Assembly: GCA_903870065.1 (NCBI GenBank)
Contig: CAIQBN010000366.1
Coordinates: 1-44,113, forward strand
Length of the DNA stretch: 44,113 nucleotides
Source of the DNA: an uncultured beta proteobacterium
GTDB taxonomy: Bacteria > Pseudomonadota > Gammaproteobacteria > Burkholderiales > Burkholderiaceae_C
Direction of reading: 5' to 3'
Below, piece after piece: positions 8,220 to 16,964 of this stretch (position 1 is the first letter of the stretch; every line of letters starts with the position of its first letter). The position numbers and the translations under genes were made by a program. Below the pieces are notes generated by a model. That model did not search any database, was not told where the DNA came from, and saw only the letters and a program-made list of their open reading frames with translations.

Positions 8220-9806
8220 ATGGACCCAACACTCACTGACGACAACGACTGGCTCTCCGAAGATGATCCGCCAGCCGAAGGATTGGCCATCGCCAGACCC
8301 TGGCGTATTCTGGTCGTCGATGATGAGCCTGACATCCATGCAGTCACCCGCCTGGCCCTCAACAGCGTCACATTCAAGGGTCGGGGAATTGAAATCTTGT
8401 CTGCCTTTTCCGGAGATCAGGGCTTTGAGCTACTGGCGAACGAGCCCGACATCGCGCTGGTGCTGCTCGATGTGGTCATGGAATCCGATGACGCCGGCCT
8501 CAAGCTGGCCAAACGCATCCGCGAGGAACTCGACAACACGCTGGTTCGCATCGTACTGCGCACCGGCCAACCGGGCCAAGCGCCGGAGCAAAAGGTCATT
8601 GTTGATTTCGACATCAATGACTACAAGGCCAAGACCGAATTAACCGCCCAAAAGCTGTTTACAACGGTCATAGCTTCGCTGCGCAGCTACGAAGGTTTGT
8701 TGACAATTGATGCCAACCGCAAGGGTCTGGCGCAAATTCTCGAGTCCGCCAGCAACCTGTACCAGATTGATTCGCTCAAGGAGTTGGCCTCCGGTGTTCT
8801 TACCCAGATCGGTGCGATTCTGAATTTCGGCACCGATGGCGTGCTGTGTGTCATGAAGAACAATGCACCTGGTGAATCGGAAAGCCCGATGGTGATCGCC
8901 TCGACCGGGTCGCTCGCGGATCTGGAATTGCATGGCAGTATGCCAATCGGCCATGCCTGGGCGCCGGGCATCAGCCAAGCGTTTCGGGATAAGAAAAACG
9001 TCTTTGGTGAGAATCTGGATGTCCTGTTCATTTCAGCCGCTCACGGCCACCAGTTTGCCGTCGCCTTTTCACCGCCGTGGCCGTTGGGCGACCTGGAGCG
9101 CAGTCTGTTGAGCGTGTTTTGCGATCGCATTGCTGCGGCCTTTGACAACCTTCACATGTTTGGCCAATTGCGCAGCACCCAGGAAGCGACCGTGGTCGCC
9201 TTGGCGGACCTTGCTGAATCCCGTGATCCAACAACCGGCGGCCATGTGCGACGGGTCTGCGAGATGACTGAGGCAATTGCCGCGGAACTGCATGCGGCCG
9301 GAAAATTTGCGGAGACCACCACGCCAACCTTCCTGTCTCTGGTAGGTATCGCCAGCATCCTGCACGATGTCGGCAAAGTGGCAACGCCGGATGCGGTCCT
9401 GCTCAAACCGGGACGCCATACGCCCGAGGAGCGCGCCACCATGGAGCAGCATGCAAGCATTGGTGAGACCGTTCTGGAGCGCGCATCATGCCTTGTTGAT
9501 GGCATCAGCAGTCTGAGCCTGGGTGCGCAGATTGCGGGTGGCCATCATGAACACTTCGACGGCCATGGTTATCCACGAGGTCTAAAGGGACAGGCTATTC
9601 CTTTGGCGGCGCGGATTGTGGCTGTGGTGGACGTATTTGATGCGTTATTGCACAGCCGGCCCTACAAGGAGGCTTGGCCGCTTGAAACGGTCACCACCTA
9701 TCTCACTGAGCGACGAGGAACACAGTTTGACCCGGACGTTATTGATGCGTTAATGGTGATTTTGCAGACCCGGCGCCCGACCTGGCTTGTTGCGACCGGC
9801 CAGTGA
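8220..9806 (+). CDS. Response regulator with DUF3369 and HD-GYP domains (c-di-GMP phosphodiesterase type)
   Basis: This 528-residue cytoplasmic regulator has a receiver at about residues 28-150 (VVDDE, phospho-acceptor D84 in LVLLDVVM), a GAF-like DUF3369 region (about 155-320) and a C-terminal HD-GYP domain. The HD pair is H382-D383 (ILHDVGKV) and the signature HHEHFDGHGYP spans 442-452, followed by GLKGQAIPL. All residues expected for metal-dependent hydrolysis of cyclic di-GMP are present, so it is predicted active and RpfG-like. GGAG sits about eight bases before the ATG. Phosphorylation by the adjacent kinase is inferred from gene order. Confidence 0.93.
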   Translation: MDPTLTDDNDWLSEDDPPAEGLAIARPWRILVVDDEPDIHAVTRLALNSVTFKGRGIEILSAFSGDQGFELLANEPDIALVLLDVVMESDDAGLKLAKRIREELDNTLVRIVLRTGQPGQAPEQKVIVDFDINDYKAKTELTAQKLFTTVIASLRSYEGLLTIDANRKGLAQILESASNLYQIDSLKELASGVLTQIGAILNFGTDGVLCVMKNNAPGESESPMVIASTGSLADLELHGSMPIGHAWAPGISQAFRDKKNVFGENLDVLFISAAHGHQFAVAFSPPWPLGDLERSLLSVFCDRIAAAFDNLHMFGQLRSTQEATVVALADLAESRDPTTGGHVRRVCEMTEAIAAELHAAGKFAETTTPTFLSLVGIASILHDVGKVATPDAVLLKPGRHTPEERATMEQHASIGETVLERASCLVDGISSLSLGAQIAGGHHEHFDGHGYPRGLKGQAIPLAARIVAVVDVFDALLHSRPYKEAWPLETVTTYLTERRGTQFDPDVIDALMVILQTRRPTWLVATGQ

Positions 9807-9812
9807 GGCCGG
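9796..9812. terminator. Hairpin between convergent HD-GYP and chemoreceptor genes
   Basis: CCGGCC (9796-9801), a five-base loop and GGCCGG (9807-9812) form a six-pair GC stem that spans the HD-GYP stop codon. The symmetry would work on both strands, as expected between convergent genes, but no T-tract is present on either side. Confidence 0.35.
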
Positions 9813-9830
9813 CCGGCGACAAATGCGTGT

Positions 9831-11300
9831 TCAGCGCAACGCCAGCTGAGCGGCTCGGTGCCCCAACTTGAAAACACTCACGGCATTGGTGAGGCTGGCC
9901 GCCTGATTCTGCATGGAACCCGCCGCAGCGGCGGCCTGCTCCACCAACGCCGCATTTTGCTGTGTGGTGTTGTCCATTTGACGCACCGCTTCATTGATTT
10001 GGCTGATACCCAGTGTCTGCTCATCGCTGGCGGCCTGAATTTCGGCCATGATGCTCGTGACTTTGCTCACGCTCTCGACAATCTCGGTCATGGTTGCCCC
10101 GGCCTCGTCGACCAATTTGGTGCCAATGCCAACGTTACTTACCGATTCATCGATCAAACTCTTGATTTCCTTGGCCGCCGCAGCGGAGCGGCCAGCCAGA
10201 CTGCGCACTTCGCTGGCCACCACGGCAAAGCCGCGGCCCTGTTCGCCTGCCCGCGCTGCCTCCACGGCAGCATTGAGGGCCAGAATATTGGTTTGAAAGG
10301 CAATTCCGTCGATGACACTGATGATGTCCACAATTTTCCGCGATGACTGATTGATGGATCCCATGGTGGTGACGACCTGCGCCACCACCGCCCCTCCCTT
10401 GGAAGCAACTGTGGCCGCGTTTTGAACCATTCGATTGGCCATTTGCGCGTTCTCGGCATTTTGCTTGACAGTGCCCGTCATTTCTTCCATTGATGCAGCG
10501 GTCTCTTCTAGCGAGCTCGCCTGGGATTCGGTTCGCGACGACAAATCCATGTTGCCACTGGCAATTTCGTCTGACGCCTGTGAAATCGTGGTGATGCCGC
10601 TACTGACTTGCTCGATGATTTTTTGCAAGCGTTCAATAAAGGTGTTGAAGCCGTCGGTCACCGCATTGAACTCATCCGTATTGCCCCGGCGCAGACGTTT
10701 GGTCAAATCGGCGTCGCCGACCGCAATATCGTTCAATGCCTTACCAATTTCGGACAGCGGATTGAGCACCACCGAGCTCAGAATCTTCGACAGCACCAGC
10801 ACAATGATGATGTCGAGCACCAGTATTTGCAATACCGCCCATATAAGCTCGGTGCGCAGCACCTTGTTAATGCCATCGTAGGATACAAAAACTGTCGCCT
10901 TGCCAACACTATTGGACTTGCCGCCGTCAACATAGACAAGGTCCACGGTCCGGGTGAGGTCGGCTGCCGGTGCCTGGGTGATTTGCACAACTTTTCCGTC
11001 CGCTGCGCGGCCACTGCCGGCTTGCATCTTTTCACCGTTGGTAATGGTGATACCGACAATAAAAGTGGCCGACATTTCCGAGGCCAGGCTTTGCTCGATT
11101 TGCGCCTTGTCAAAGTTCCACAACGAGTTTGGCAGTGCCGATGCGAGGCGACTCAAAGTGGCCTGTACCTGCAGGTCCTCCGACGCTTTGAGTGCCGCCT
11201 GTGTATTAACGTAATTGATGACTCCAAAGGCCCCCAATAAGACGGAAATGATCAGAACAAACAGAACGTTCAAGCGAAATTTGATGCTGGTCATTTTCAT
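9831..11300 (-). CDS. Methyl-accepting chemotaxis protein
   Basis: This 489-residue chemoreceptor has membrane segment 1 (about residues 8-28), a short periplasmic sensor with [12 protein letters not shown], membrane segment 2 (about 152-177), a HAMP domain ([12 protein letters not shown] onward) and a cytoplasmic signalling rod. The hairpin tip [21 protein letters not shown] is the MCP core that docks CheA/CheW. No C-terminal CheR-docking pentapeptide (NWETF-like) is seen. The start has GAGGAG eight bases upstream; a second ATG lies two codons in. It is downstream of a periplasmic binding protein gene and converges on the kinase/HD-GYP pair. Its ligand, direct or through the binding protein, is unknown. 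Confidence 0.95.
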   Translation of the reverse strand: MKMTSIKFRLNVLFVLIISVLLGAFGVINYVNTQAALKASEDLQVQATLSRLASALPNSLWNFDKAQIEQSLASEMSATFIVGITITNGEKMQAGSGRAADGKVVQITQAPAADLTRTVDLVYVDGGKSNSVGKATVFVSYDGINKVLRTELIWAVLQILVLDIIIVLVLSKILSSVVLNPLSEIGKALNDIAVGDADLTKRLRRGNTDEFNAVTDGFNTFIERLQKIIEQVSSGITTISQASDEIASGNMDLSSRTESQASSLEETAASMEEMTGTVKQNAENAQMANRMVQNAATVASKGGAVVAQVVTTMGSINQSSRKIVDIISVIDGIAFQTNILALNAAVEAARAGEQGRGFAVVASEVRSLAGRSAAAAKEIKSLIDESVSNVGIGTKLVDEAGATMTEIVESVSKVTSIMAEIQAASDEQTLGISQINEAVRQMDNTTQQNAALVEQAAAAAGSMQNQAASLTNAVSVFKLGHRAAQLALR

Positions 11301-11423
11301 GGGTGTTACTCCTCGTTAAAGACTTTTCGCTCGGATTCAGGTCTTCCAACGAGCCTGAGCATCCGCCTGCAGCAGCACAGCAGCGAGAGGGGAAACCCTG
11401 CACACTGCTGCACCATACCCAGG

Positions 11424-12197
11424 CTACTTGAATGCGCTCATCTTCGCCTTGTAGTCCGGCGACTCCCGCACGTCGGCAAGCGCCTTCCAGACATCTTTGG
11501 AAAAATCACCGTACTTGGCGACAAATTGCTTGGACAACATCAGGAAAAATGGCTTGTCAACCAGCGGGGGGGTCACCTTTTCAACCTTGGATGCAAACTC
11601 CGGTGTTGTGCTGATGGCGTTATCACCTTCGAGCGTCTGTAGAGCGACCGCATCGACCCTGCCGGCAATCAGCTTCTTGAGGTTGTCATCCGCTGTCTTT
11701 GCGCCTTCATCGACCTTGGCACCCAGTTGCTTCAACTGGTCAACGATCGAGTACCCTGGCTGCGCACCGACGGACCCACTCACTGTCAGCTTCTTGCCAT
11801 CCCACTGTGCATTGGCTCCTTTGATGCGGTAGAGGCTATAGCCGTCATACATCATGGCGCGTGCAGAATCGGGCTTATCGCCCGCCATGGGATAGACACC
11901 AATTTCCAGCCGTTCGGTCTTGAAACTGGCGGCAAATATTCCATCGACCTTGCCTTCGCGCAGGTCCTCCTGGCACCGCTTCCAAGGCAATGGCTGAGTC
12001 TCTATTTTGACCCCCAACTTTTGTTCGACCGCCTTCAGATGAGCGATATTCAGTCCCGCGCGATCTTTCAGAACCCAGGGATAGACATCCACATCTTCAT
12101 GGCAAAACTTGAGTGATGCAGGTTTGTCGGCAGCACCCGCAGCGCCCCATCCGAGGGCAGCAACCAGGCAAACCAGCCAGCGGCTTGATAACGTCAT
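11424..12197 (-). CDS. Periplasmic solute-binding protein (SBP_bac_3-like)
   Basis: This 257-residue protein has a clear signal peptide (about residues 1-22, hydrophobic core then AGAA before DKPAS) and a type II periplasmic-binding fold: PLPWKRCQEDLREGKVDGIFAASF resembles the first-lobe region of amino-acid-type binding proteins. No permease or ATPase gene is adjacent, which argues for a sensory rather than transport role, possibly presenting ligand to the neighbouring chemoreceptor or kinase. AAGGA lies just before the ATG. The spacing to the chemoreceptor is 123 bases on the same strand. The ligand cannot be told from sequence. Confidence 0.85.
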   Translation of the reverse strand: MTLSSRWLVCLVAALGWGAAGAADKPASLKFCHEDVDVYPWVLKDRAGLNIAHLKAVEQKLGVKIETQPLPWKRCQEDLREGKVDGIFAASFKTERLEIGVYPMAGDKPDSARAMMYDGYSLYRIKGANAQWDGKKLTVSGSVGAQPGYSIVDQLKQLGAKVDEGAKTADDNLKKLIAGRVDAVALQTLEGDNAISTTPEFASKVEKVTPPLVDKPFFLMLSKQFVAKYGDFSKDVWKALADVRESPDYKAKMSAFK

Positions 12198-12302
12198 AAG
12201 GTCCTTTCAGATTTCGATGTTGTAGCTTGCACAACCGCCCTGAAAACGATATTACTATCCCGCTACGCAGTTGACAATGCCGCCCGATTGGGGTTTCTAC
12301 CC

Positions 12303-12320
12303 GGACGTCGGGGACGTCGG
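12303..12320. repeat. Tandem 9-bp duplication with hairpin potential
   Basis: GGACGTCGG occurs twice back to back (12303-12311 and 12312-12320). The two GACGTC palindromes can also pair as a six-base stem around GGG. It lies downstream of the last dcw-cluster gene on the minus strand, so it may act as a 3' hairpin; there is no U-tract. Confidence 0.4.
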
Positions 12321-12336
12321 CTGGTGTTGATGTGAC

Positions 12337-12513
12337 TTAGCGCAGGCGCTCGATCACCAGCACGCCAAAAAAGATGAACGCACCGAAAAGCGTCCCCCGC
12401 AAAACAAGCAGACCGAAACGCTTAAAACGCTGTTGCCCCGTCAGCGCAAAGCAGCCAAACGAGACGGCCGAGACCAGTAACAGCAACAGAATGAACCAGC
12501 GCAAGAAGCCCAT
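12337..12513 (-). CDS. Small membrane protein downstream of lpxC
   Basis: This 58-codon reading frame runs from ATG 12513-12511 to TAA 12339-12337 and begins 24 bases after the lpxC stop in the same direction. The product starts MGFLRWFILL and has two hydrophobic stretches (about residues 4-24 and 34-54) separated by a basic loop (QQRFKRFG), ending IERLR; it is probably a two-segment inner-membrane protein. Composition and third-position GC look coding. The position suggests co-transcription with lpxC. I do not recognise a named family, and the function is unknown. It may be conserved next to lpxC in related betaproteobacteria, which needs a search to confirm. Confidence 0.7.
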   Translation of the reverse strand: MGFLRWFILLLLLVSAVSFGCFALTGQQRFKRFGLLVLRGTLFGAFIFFGVLVIERLR

Positions 12514-12537
12514 TGCTCAGAAAGGTATCAACGCCAA

Positions 12538-13464
12538 CTACCAGGCTCGGGCCAATTGCCCGAAACCGATGGGAGCCAGGCCTTCATCGTCAAAAGTCAC
12601 AACGTCCCAGGCTTGGGTGTTGCCAAGCAACTCGCGCAACAGCTTGTTGTTCAAAGCATGCCCCGACCGGAACGCACTGTAATTCGCCAGCAATGGTTTG
12701 CCCACCAAATAGAGGTCTCCCATAGCGTCCAAAATCTTGTGCTTGACGAATTCATCATCGTAGCGTAGGCCCTCGGCGTTGAGCACTTTGTAATCATCCA
12801 TGACGATTGCGTTGTCCAGTCCGCCACCCAAGGCCAAGCCGTTGGCGCGCATCATTTCTACATCCTTGGTGAAACCGAATGTGCGGGCACGCGCAATATC
12901 CTTGGAGTAGGAATCCACGCTCATGTCAAATTCAACACACTGCCCCGTGGAGTCCACCGCAGGATGCTTGAAGTCGATTTCGAATCGCAGTTTGTAGCCA
13001 TGAAATGGTTCCAGTCGTGCCCACTTCTCAGCAGCGCCGCTACCCTCACGCACTTCCACAGCTTTGAGCAGACGGATAAATCGACGCGGCGCGTTTTGAA
13101 AAACAATGCCCGCACTTTGCAGCAAAAACACGAACGAGGCGGCCGAGCCGTCCAAAATCGGAACCTCTTCGGCGGTAATGTCCACATACAAATTGTCGAC
13201 GCCAAGGCCGGCGCATGCTGACATCAGATGCTCAACGGTATGCACTTTGACCGGGCCGCTGGAAAGGGTTGACGCCAAGCGGGTGTCGGTCACGGAAGTG
13301 GCTGACACGGGAATGTCCACCGGCACTGGCAAGTCAATCCGCCGAAAGACGATGCCCGTATCGGGTGGCGCAGGTCGCAGCGTGATTTCCACGCGCTGCC
13401 CGCTGTGCAAGCCCACGCCAACGGCGCGGGTCAGGGATTTGAGCGTTCGTTGTTTGATCACCAA
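12538..13464 (-). CDS. lpxC: UDP-3-O-acyl-N-acetylglucosamine deacetylase
   Basis: This 308-residue zinc amidase catalyses the committed step of lipid A synthesis, removing acetate from UDP-3-O-acyl-GlcNAc. Expected active-site residues are visible: E78 and H79 in [11 protein letters not shown]242 and D246 in HKILDAMGD, and H269 in RSGHALNN. The length is typical. It lies 17 bases after ftsZ, as in most proteobacterial dcw clusters, tying outer-membrane synthesis to division genes. In E. coli its level is set by FtsH proteolysis through the C-terminus; whether that applies here is not visible. Confidence 0.97.
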   Translation of the reverse strand: MVIKQRTLKSLTRAVGVGLHSGQRVEITLRPAPPDTGIVFRRIDLPVPVDIPVSATSVTDTRLASTLSSGPVKVHTVEHLMSACAGLGVDNLYVDITAEEVPILDGSAASFVFLLQSAGIVFQNAPRRFIRLLKAVEVREGSGAAEKWARLEPFHGYKLRFEIDFKHPAVDSTGQCVEFDMSVDSYSKDIARARTFGFTKDVEMMRANGLALGGGLDNAIVMDDYKVLNAEGLRYDDEFVKHKILDAMGDLYLVGKPLLANYSAFRSGHALNNKLLRELLGNTQAWDVVTFDDEGLAPIGFGQLARAW

Positions 13465-13481
13465 ACGATTTTACGCGCCCG

Positions 13482-14711
13482 TCAGTCAGCCTGTTTGCGC
13501 AAAAACGCAGGAATCTCGTAATCATCCATGCCGCCGTTGGACAATGCATCGACCTTGGCAGCCGCCGATGTGCGACCGCGCCAGACCGCCGGCGTGCCCA
13601 TGCCCGCGTAATCCGGTTGCGTAATCCCAATCCCTGGCAATGTATTGCCCTGGGCCCCACCCACGGGTGTATTGAGTGTTGGCACATGGAAAGGAACATT
13701 GTCGGTGCCGGTGCGCAAGACCTGCAGGGGCGGTGCCGTGCGGCGCACGCCCTGACGGCTCAATCCTGTTGCAACCACGGTTACGCGGATGTTTTCACCC
13801 AACACGTCGTCGTAAGCAGTGCCATAAATGACATGTGCGTCAGGCGATGCGTAGGCGCGGATCGTGTTCATGGCCAACTTGGACTCGCTCAATTTGAGGG
13901 ACCCTTTGGCAGCCGTAATCAGAACCAGCACCCCTTTGGCACCCGACAAATCGATACCCTCAAGCAAAGGACATGCGACCGCCTGCTCGGCCGCGATGCG
14001 GGCACGATCAGGACCGCTCGCCAAGGCGGTACCCATCATGGCCTTGCCCGGCTCGCCCATGACAGTGCGCACATCTTCAAAGTCAACGTTGACATGGCCC
14101 GGAACATTGATAATTTCTGCGATCCCGCCCACCGCGTTTTTCAGCACATCGTTGGCGTGCGCAAAAGCCTCGTCCTGCGACACCTCGTCGCCCAACACTT
14201 CGAGCAGTTTTTCATTGAGCACAACAATCAACGAGTCGACATTGGCTTCGAGTTCGGCCAGTCCCGCATCGGCGTTACTCATGCGCCGCCCGCCTTCGAA
14301 GTCGAACGGCTTGGTGACGACGCCTACAGTCAGAATGCCCATCTCCTTGGCCACACGCGCAATCACGGGTGCGGCGCCTGTCCCCGTTCCGCCACCCATG
14401 CCCGCTGTAATAAACAGCATGTGCGCACCATCAATGGCCGTGCGGATTTCAGCTTCTGCCAAAACTGCGGCTTCACGCCCTTTGTCCGGTTTGCTGCCAG
14501 CGCCAAGGCCGCCGGCCCCGAGCTGGATTGTTTTGTGCGCAGAGCTGCGACTCAGGGCTTGCGAATCGGTATTGGCGGCAATGAACTCGACGCCACCGAC
14601 AGCAGAGCAAATCATGTGCTCTACGGCGTTGCCGCCGCCGCCACCCACTCCGATTACCTTGATCTGGGTGCCCTGGTTAAACGTTTCTTCTTCAATCATT
14701 TCGATGGCCAT
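13482..14711 (-). CDS. ftsZ: Cell division GTPase FtsZ
   Basis: This 409-residue tubulin homologue forms the Z-ring. The N-terminal GTPase has VIGVGGGGGNAV and the tubulin signature GMGGGTGTGAAP. The T7 catalytic loop NVDFEDVRTVM supplies the aspartates that activate hydrolysis across the filament interface. A variable linker (about 320-395) leads to the C-terminal peptide YEIPAFLRKQAD, which binds FtsA and other partners. The open frame extends 55 codons upstream, but the start at 14711 is chosen because AAGGAG lies six bases before it and resemblance to FtsZ begins there. Confidence 0.98.
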   Translation of the reverse strand: MAIEMIEEETFNQGTQIKVIGVGGGGGNAVEHMICSAVGGVEFIAANTDSQALSRSSAHKTIQLGAGGLGAGSKPDKGREAAVLAEAEIRTAIDGAHMLFITAGMGGGTGTGAAPVIARVAKEMGILTVGVVTKPFDFEGGRRMSNADAGLAELEANVDSLIVVLNEKLLEVLGDEVSQDEAFAHANDVLKNAVGGIAEIINVPGHVNVDFEDVRTVMGEPGKAMMGTALASGPDRARIAAEQAVACPLLEGIDLSGAKGVLVLITAAKGSLKLSESKLAMNTIRAYASPDAHVIYGTAYDDVLGENIRVTVVATGLSRQGVRRTAPPLQVLRTGTDNVPFHVPTLNTPVGGAQGNTLPGIGITQPDYAGMGTPAVWRGRTSAAAKVDALSNGGMDDYEIPAFLRKQAD

Positions 14712-14915
14712 CTCATGCTCCTTGGGTTTCAATACAGTTGTGAATGCGGTTACTGACAGTGTGTGCGGGGATACTGCCATTTGGCGGGTCAATGCACCGC
14801 CATCGCCAATGCGGACTGAACGCCACTTGCGCAAGGGCCGTTGGACTTGTAGAGCCGCCTGCATGATGCTCCGCACCCTGTGGCGACGTTTTTGTGATTT
14901 GGTTGCTTTTCATGG
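14712..14915 (-). promoter_or_regulatory. ftsA-ftsZ intergenic region
   Basis: This 204-base spacer is the longest inside the dcw cluster, where most genes overlap. In many proteobacteria the ftsA-ftsZ region holds extra ftsZ promoters; none could be assigned convincingly here. An open frame of 66 codons (14913 to 14713) fills the gap almost exactly but has unusual composition and is not called as a gene. Confidence 0.35.
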
Positions 14916-16145
14916 TCAGAAATTCCCGATAAACCAGTCTTTGACCGAACCAAAGGCCGTCTTCACGGATCCATTTTTTTGGGACACCTTATAGCCTCGC
15001 AAGCGGGCCAGCCGGGCTTCTTCCAACAACCCCATCACGGTTGCGGCACGCGGTTGGGCAACCATATCAGCCAGCACACTGGAATACTTGGGCATGCCCC
15101 GGCGCACCGGTTTGAGAAAAATATCTTCACCTAATTCGACCATGCCCGGCATGACACAACTGCCGCCCGTGAGCACAATGCCTGAAGAGAGCACCTCCTC
15201 ATAACCTGACTCACGCATGACCTGGTTGACCAGAGAGAATATTTCTTCGATGCGCGGCTCGATAACCCCCGCGAGAGCCTGGCGACTCAGCATGCGCGGG
15301 CCGCGGTCACCCAGCCCTGGCACCTCCACTTGGGTCTCGGGATCCACCAGAAGCTGCTTTGCATGGCCGTTTTCCACCTTGATGTCTTCGGCATCCTTGG
15401 TGGGCGTGCGCAGCGCCATGGCAATGTCGCTGGTGATCAAGTCGCCTGCGATCGGGATCACTGCCGTGTGGCGAATGGCTCCGTTGGTGAAGATGGCGAT
15501 GTCCGTGGTGCCGGCACCAATGTCGACCAGCGCAACGCCGAGTTCGCGCTCATCCTCTGTTAATACCGATAGGCTGGAGGCCAGCGGGTTGAGCATCAAC
15601 TGCTCGACTTCCAATCCGCAGCGGCGCACACACTTGATGATATGTTCCGCCGCACTTTGCGCCCCGGTCACGATGTGTACCTTGGCCTCCAGACGAATGC
15701 CACTCATACCAATGGGTTCTTTGACATCCTGACCGTCAATGATGAACTCCTGCGGCTCCACCAGCAGCAAACGCTGATCGGTGGAAATATTGATCGCCTT
15801 TGCGGTTTCCACCACGCGCGCGACATCGGCCGCGGTCACTTCGCGGTCTTTGACGGCCACCATGCCACTGGAGTTGATGCCACGGATGTGGCTTCCGGTA
15901 ATGCCGGTGTAGACCCTGGTGATTTTGCAGTCCGCCATCAACTCCGCTTCTCGAAGCGCCTGCTGGATGCTTTGGACCGTGGCATCAATATTGACCACTA
16001 CGCCGCGCTTGATGCCGGTACTGGGTGCCACGCCAAGACCTGCCAGCTTAAGTTCACCGCCAGGCATGACCTCGGCCACCACCACCATGACCTTGGCGGT
16101 TCCGATGTCCAGTCCTACGACCAGGTCTTTGTATTCTTTTGCCAT
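14916..16145 (-). CDS. ftsA: Cell division protein FtsA
   Basis: This 409-residue actin-fold protein tethers FtsZ filaments to the inner membrane and recruits later divisome proteins. The phosphate-1 motif GLDIGTAKV is near the start, the phosphate-2 motif VDIGAGTTDIA near the middle (about residues 205-217), and an adenosine motif LTGGSC near 340. The C-terminus VKDWFIGNF is an amphipathic membrane-targeting helix. The gene lies 27 bases after ftsQ. Confidence 0.97.
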   Translation of the reverse strand: MAKEYKDLVVGLDIGTAKVMVVVAEVMPGGELKLAGLGVAPSTGIKRGVVVNIDATVQSIQQALREAELMADCKITRVYTGITGSHIRGINSSGMVAVKDREVTAADVARVVETAKAINISTDQRLLLVEPQEFIIDGQDVKEPIGMSGIRLEAKVHIVTGAQSAAEHIIKCVRRCGLEVEQLMLNPLASSLSVLTEDERELGVALVDIGAGTTDIAIFTNGAIRHTAVIPIAGDLITSDIAMALRTPTKDAEDIKVENGHAKQLLVDPETQVEVPGLGDRGPRMLSRQALAGVIEPRIEEIFSLVNQVMRESGYEEVLSSGIVLTGGSCVMPGMVELGEDIFLKPVRRGMPKYSSVLADMVAQPRAATVMGLLEEARLARLRGYKVSQKNGSVKTAFGSVKDWFIGNF

Positions 16146-16172
16146 ATGAAGTCCTGCTGTGTTCGTCTGTCG

Positions 16173-16964
16173 CTATTTTTTCTTGGGATTGGGCGCTGCC
16201 ACGCTGGTCGTAACACCGCGCAATCGAATCGCATACCCGTTTTCGTGCCGCAGATCCGCAGACTCGACCGCATTGGCGTGCCGGGAATAGCGCGATGTGA
16301 CTTGCGTCAGCGTCTTGAGAAAACGGTGCACCCGCGCGATAACCTCGGCCACGCTGCCGCGTCCCAACTCAATGCTTGCGCCGGTGTCCAATCGGGCGCG
16401 CCAGCTTCCTCCGCTGGAGAGTTCAAGCTGATCCAATGGCAAGTCCAGAGGGCCAAACAAGGGAGCCAAGGCGCGAAACATAGCCAGCACTTCAGCACCC
16501 TGCCCCTCGGGGCCGTTCAGGCGCGGCAGGGTTTCTTGGTCAACTTCGCCAACATTGGCCTCGAAAACCTCGCCCTGGCTGTTGATCAGGCGCAGTTCGC
16601 CCTCACCACCCCAATAGCCGACCGCCTGATGCTCCTGCAAAGTGACACTCAGCCGGTTTGGAAACTCTCGCCGCACCACGGCACGGCGTACCCATGGAAC
16701 CGCTTCGAACGCAGCGCGGACCCGCCCCAGATCCATGCTGAAAAAAGTACCCGACAAGCGCGGCGCAACGTTTGCGCGCAGGGTCAGGGCGTTGTTGTGA
16801 CTAACCTCCCCATTGACCGTGATGCTCTGGATGTCAAACGCCGGCAGCCGCACCACCCACCGCGCCGCAGCCACCAAGCCCATGACAACAAAGGCCAGAA
16901 ACAGGAAAGTGGCCGTCGTGTGCATCAACTTCACATCAAGCGGCTGTTCCTGGGCAGGATTCAT
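16173..16964 (-). CDS. ftsQ: Cell division protein FtsQ
   Basis: This 263-residue bitopic protein has a short cytoplasmic N-terminus, one membrane segment (about residues 14-34), a POTRA domain starting at [11 protein letters not shown] (about 45-115) and a periplasmic beta domain containing LINSQGEVF. It bridges early and late divisome parts through FtsB/FtsL. Its ATG overlaps the ddl stop (ATGA), so translation is probably coupled. Confidence 0.95.
   Translation of the reverse strand: MNPAQEQPLDVKLMHTTATFLFLAFVVMGLVAAARWVVRLPAFDIQSITVNGEVSHNNALTLRANVAPRLSGTFFSMDLGRVRAAFEAVPWVRRAVVRREFPNRLSVTLQEHQAVGYWGGEGELRLINSQGEVFEANVGEVDQETLPRLNGPEGQGAEVLAMFRALAPLFGPLDLPLDQLELSSGGSWRARLDTGASIELGRGSVAEVIARVHRFLKTLTQVTSRYSRHANAVESADLRHENGYAIRLRGVTTSVAAPNPKKK

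Noticed and set aside
13617..14994. Two long plus-strand frames antisense to ftsZ (about 379 and 376 codons)
   Set aside because: Both lie opposite a fully conserved ftsZ and read as low-complexity shadow translations.
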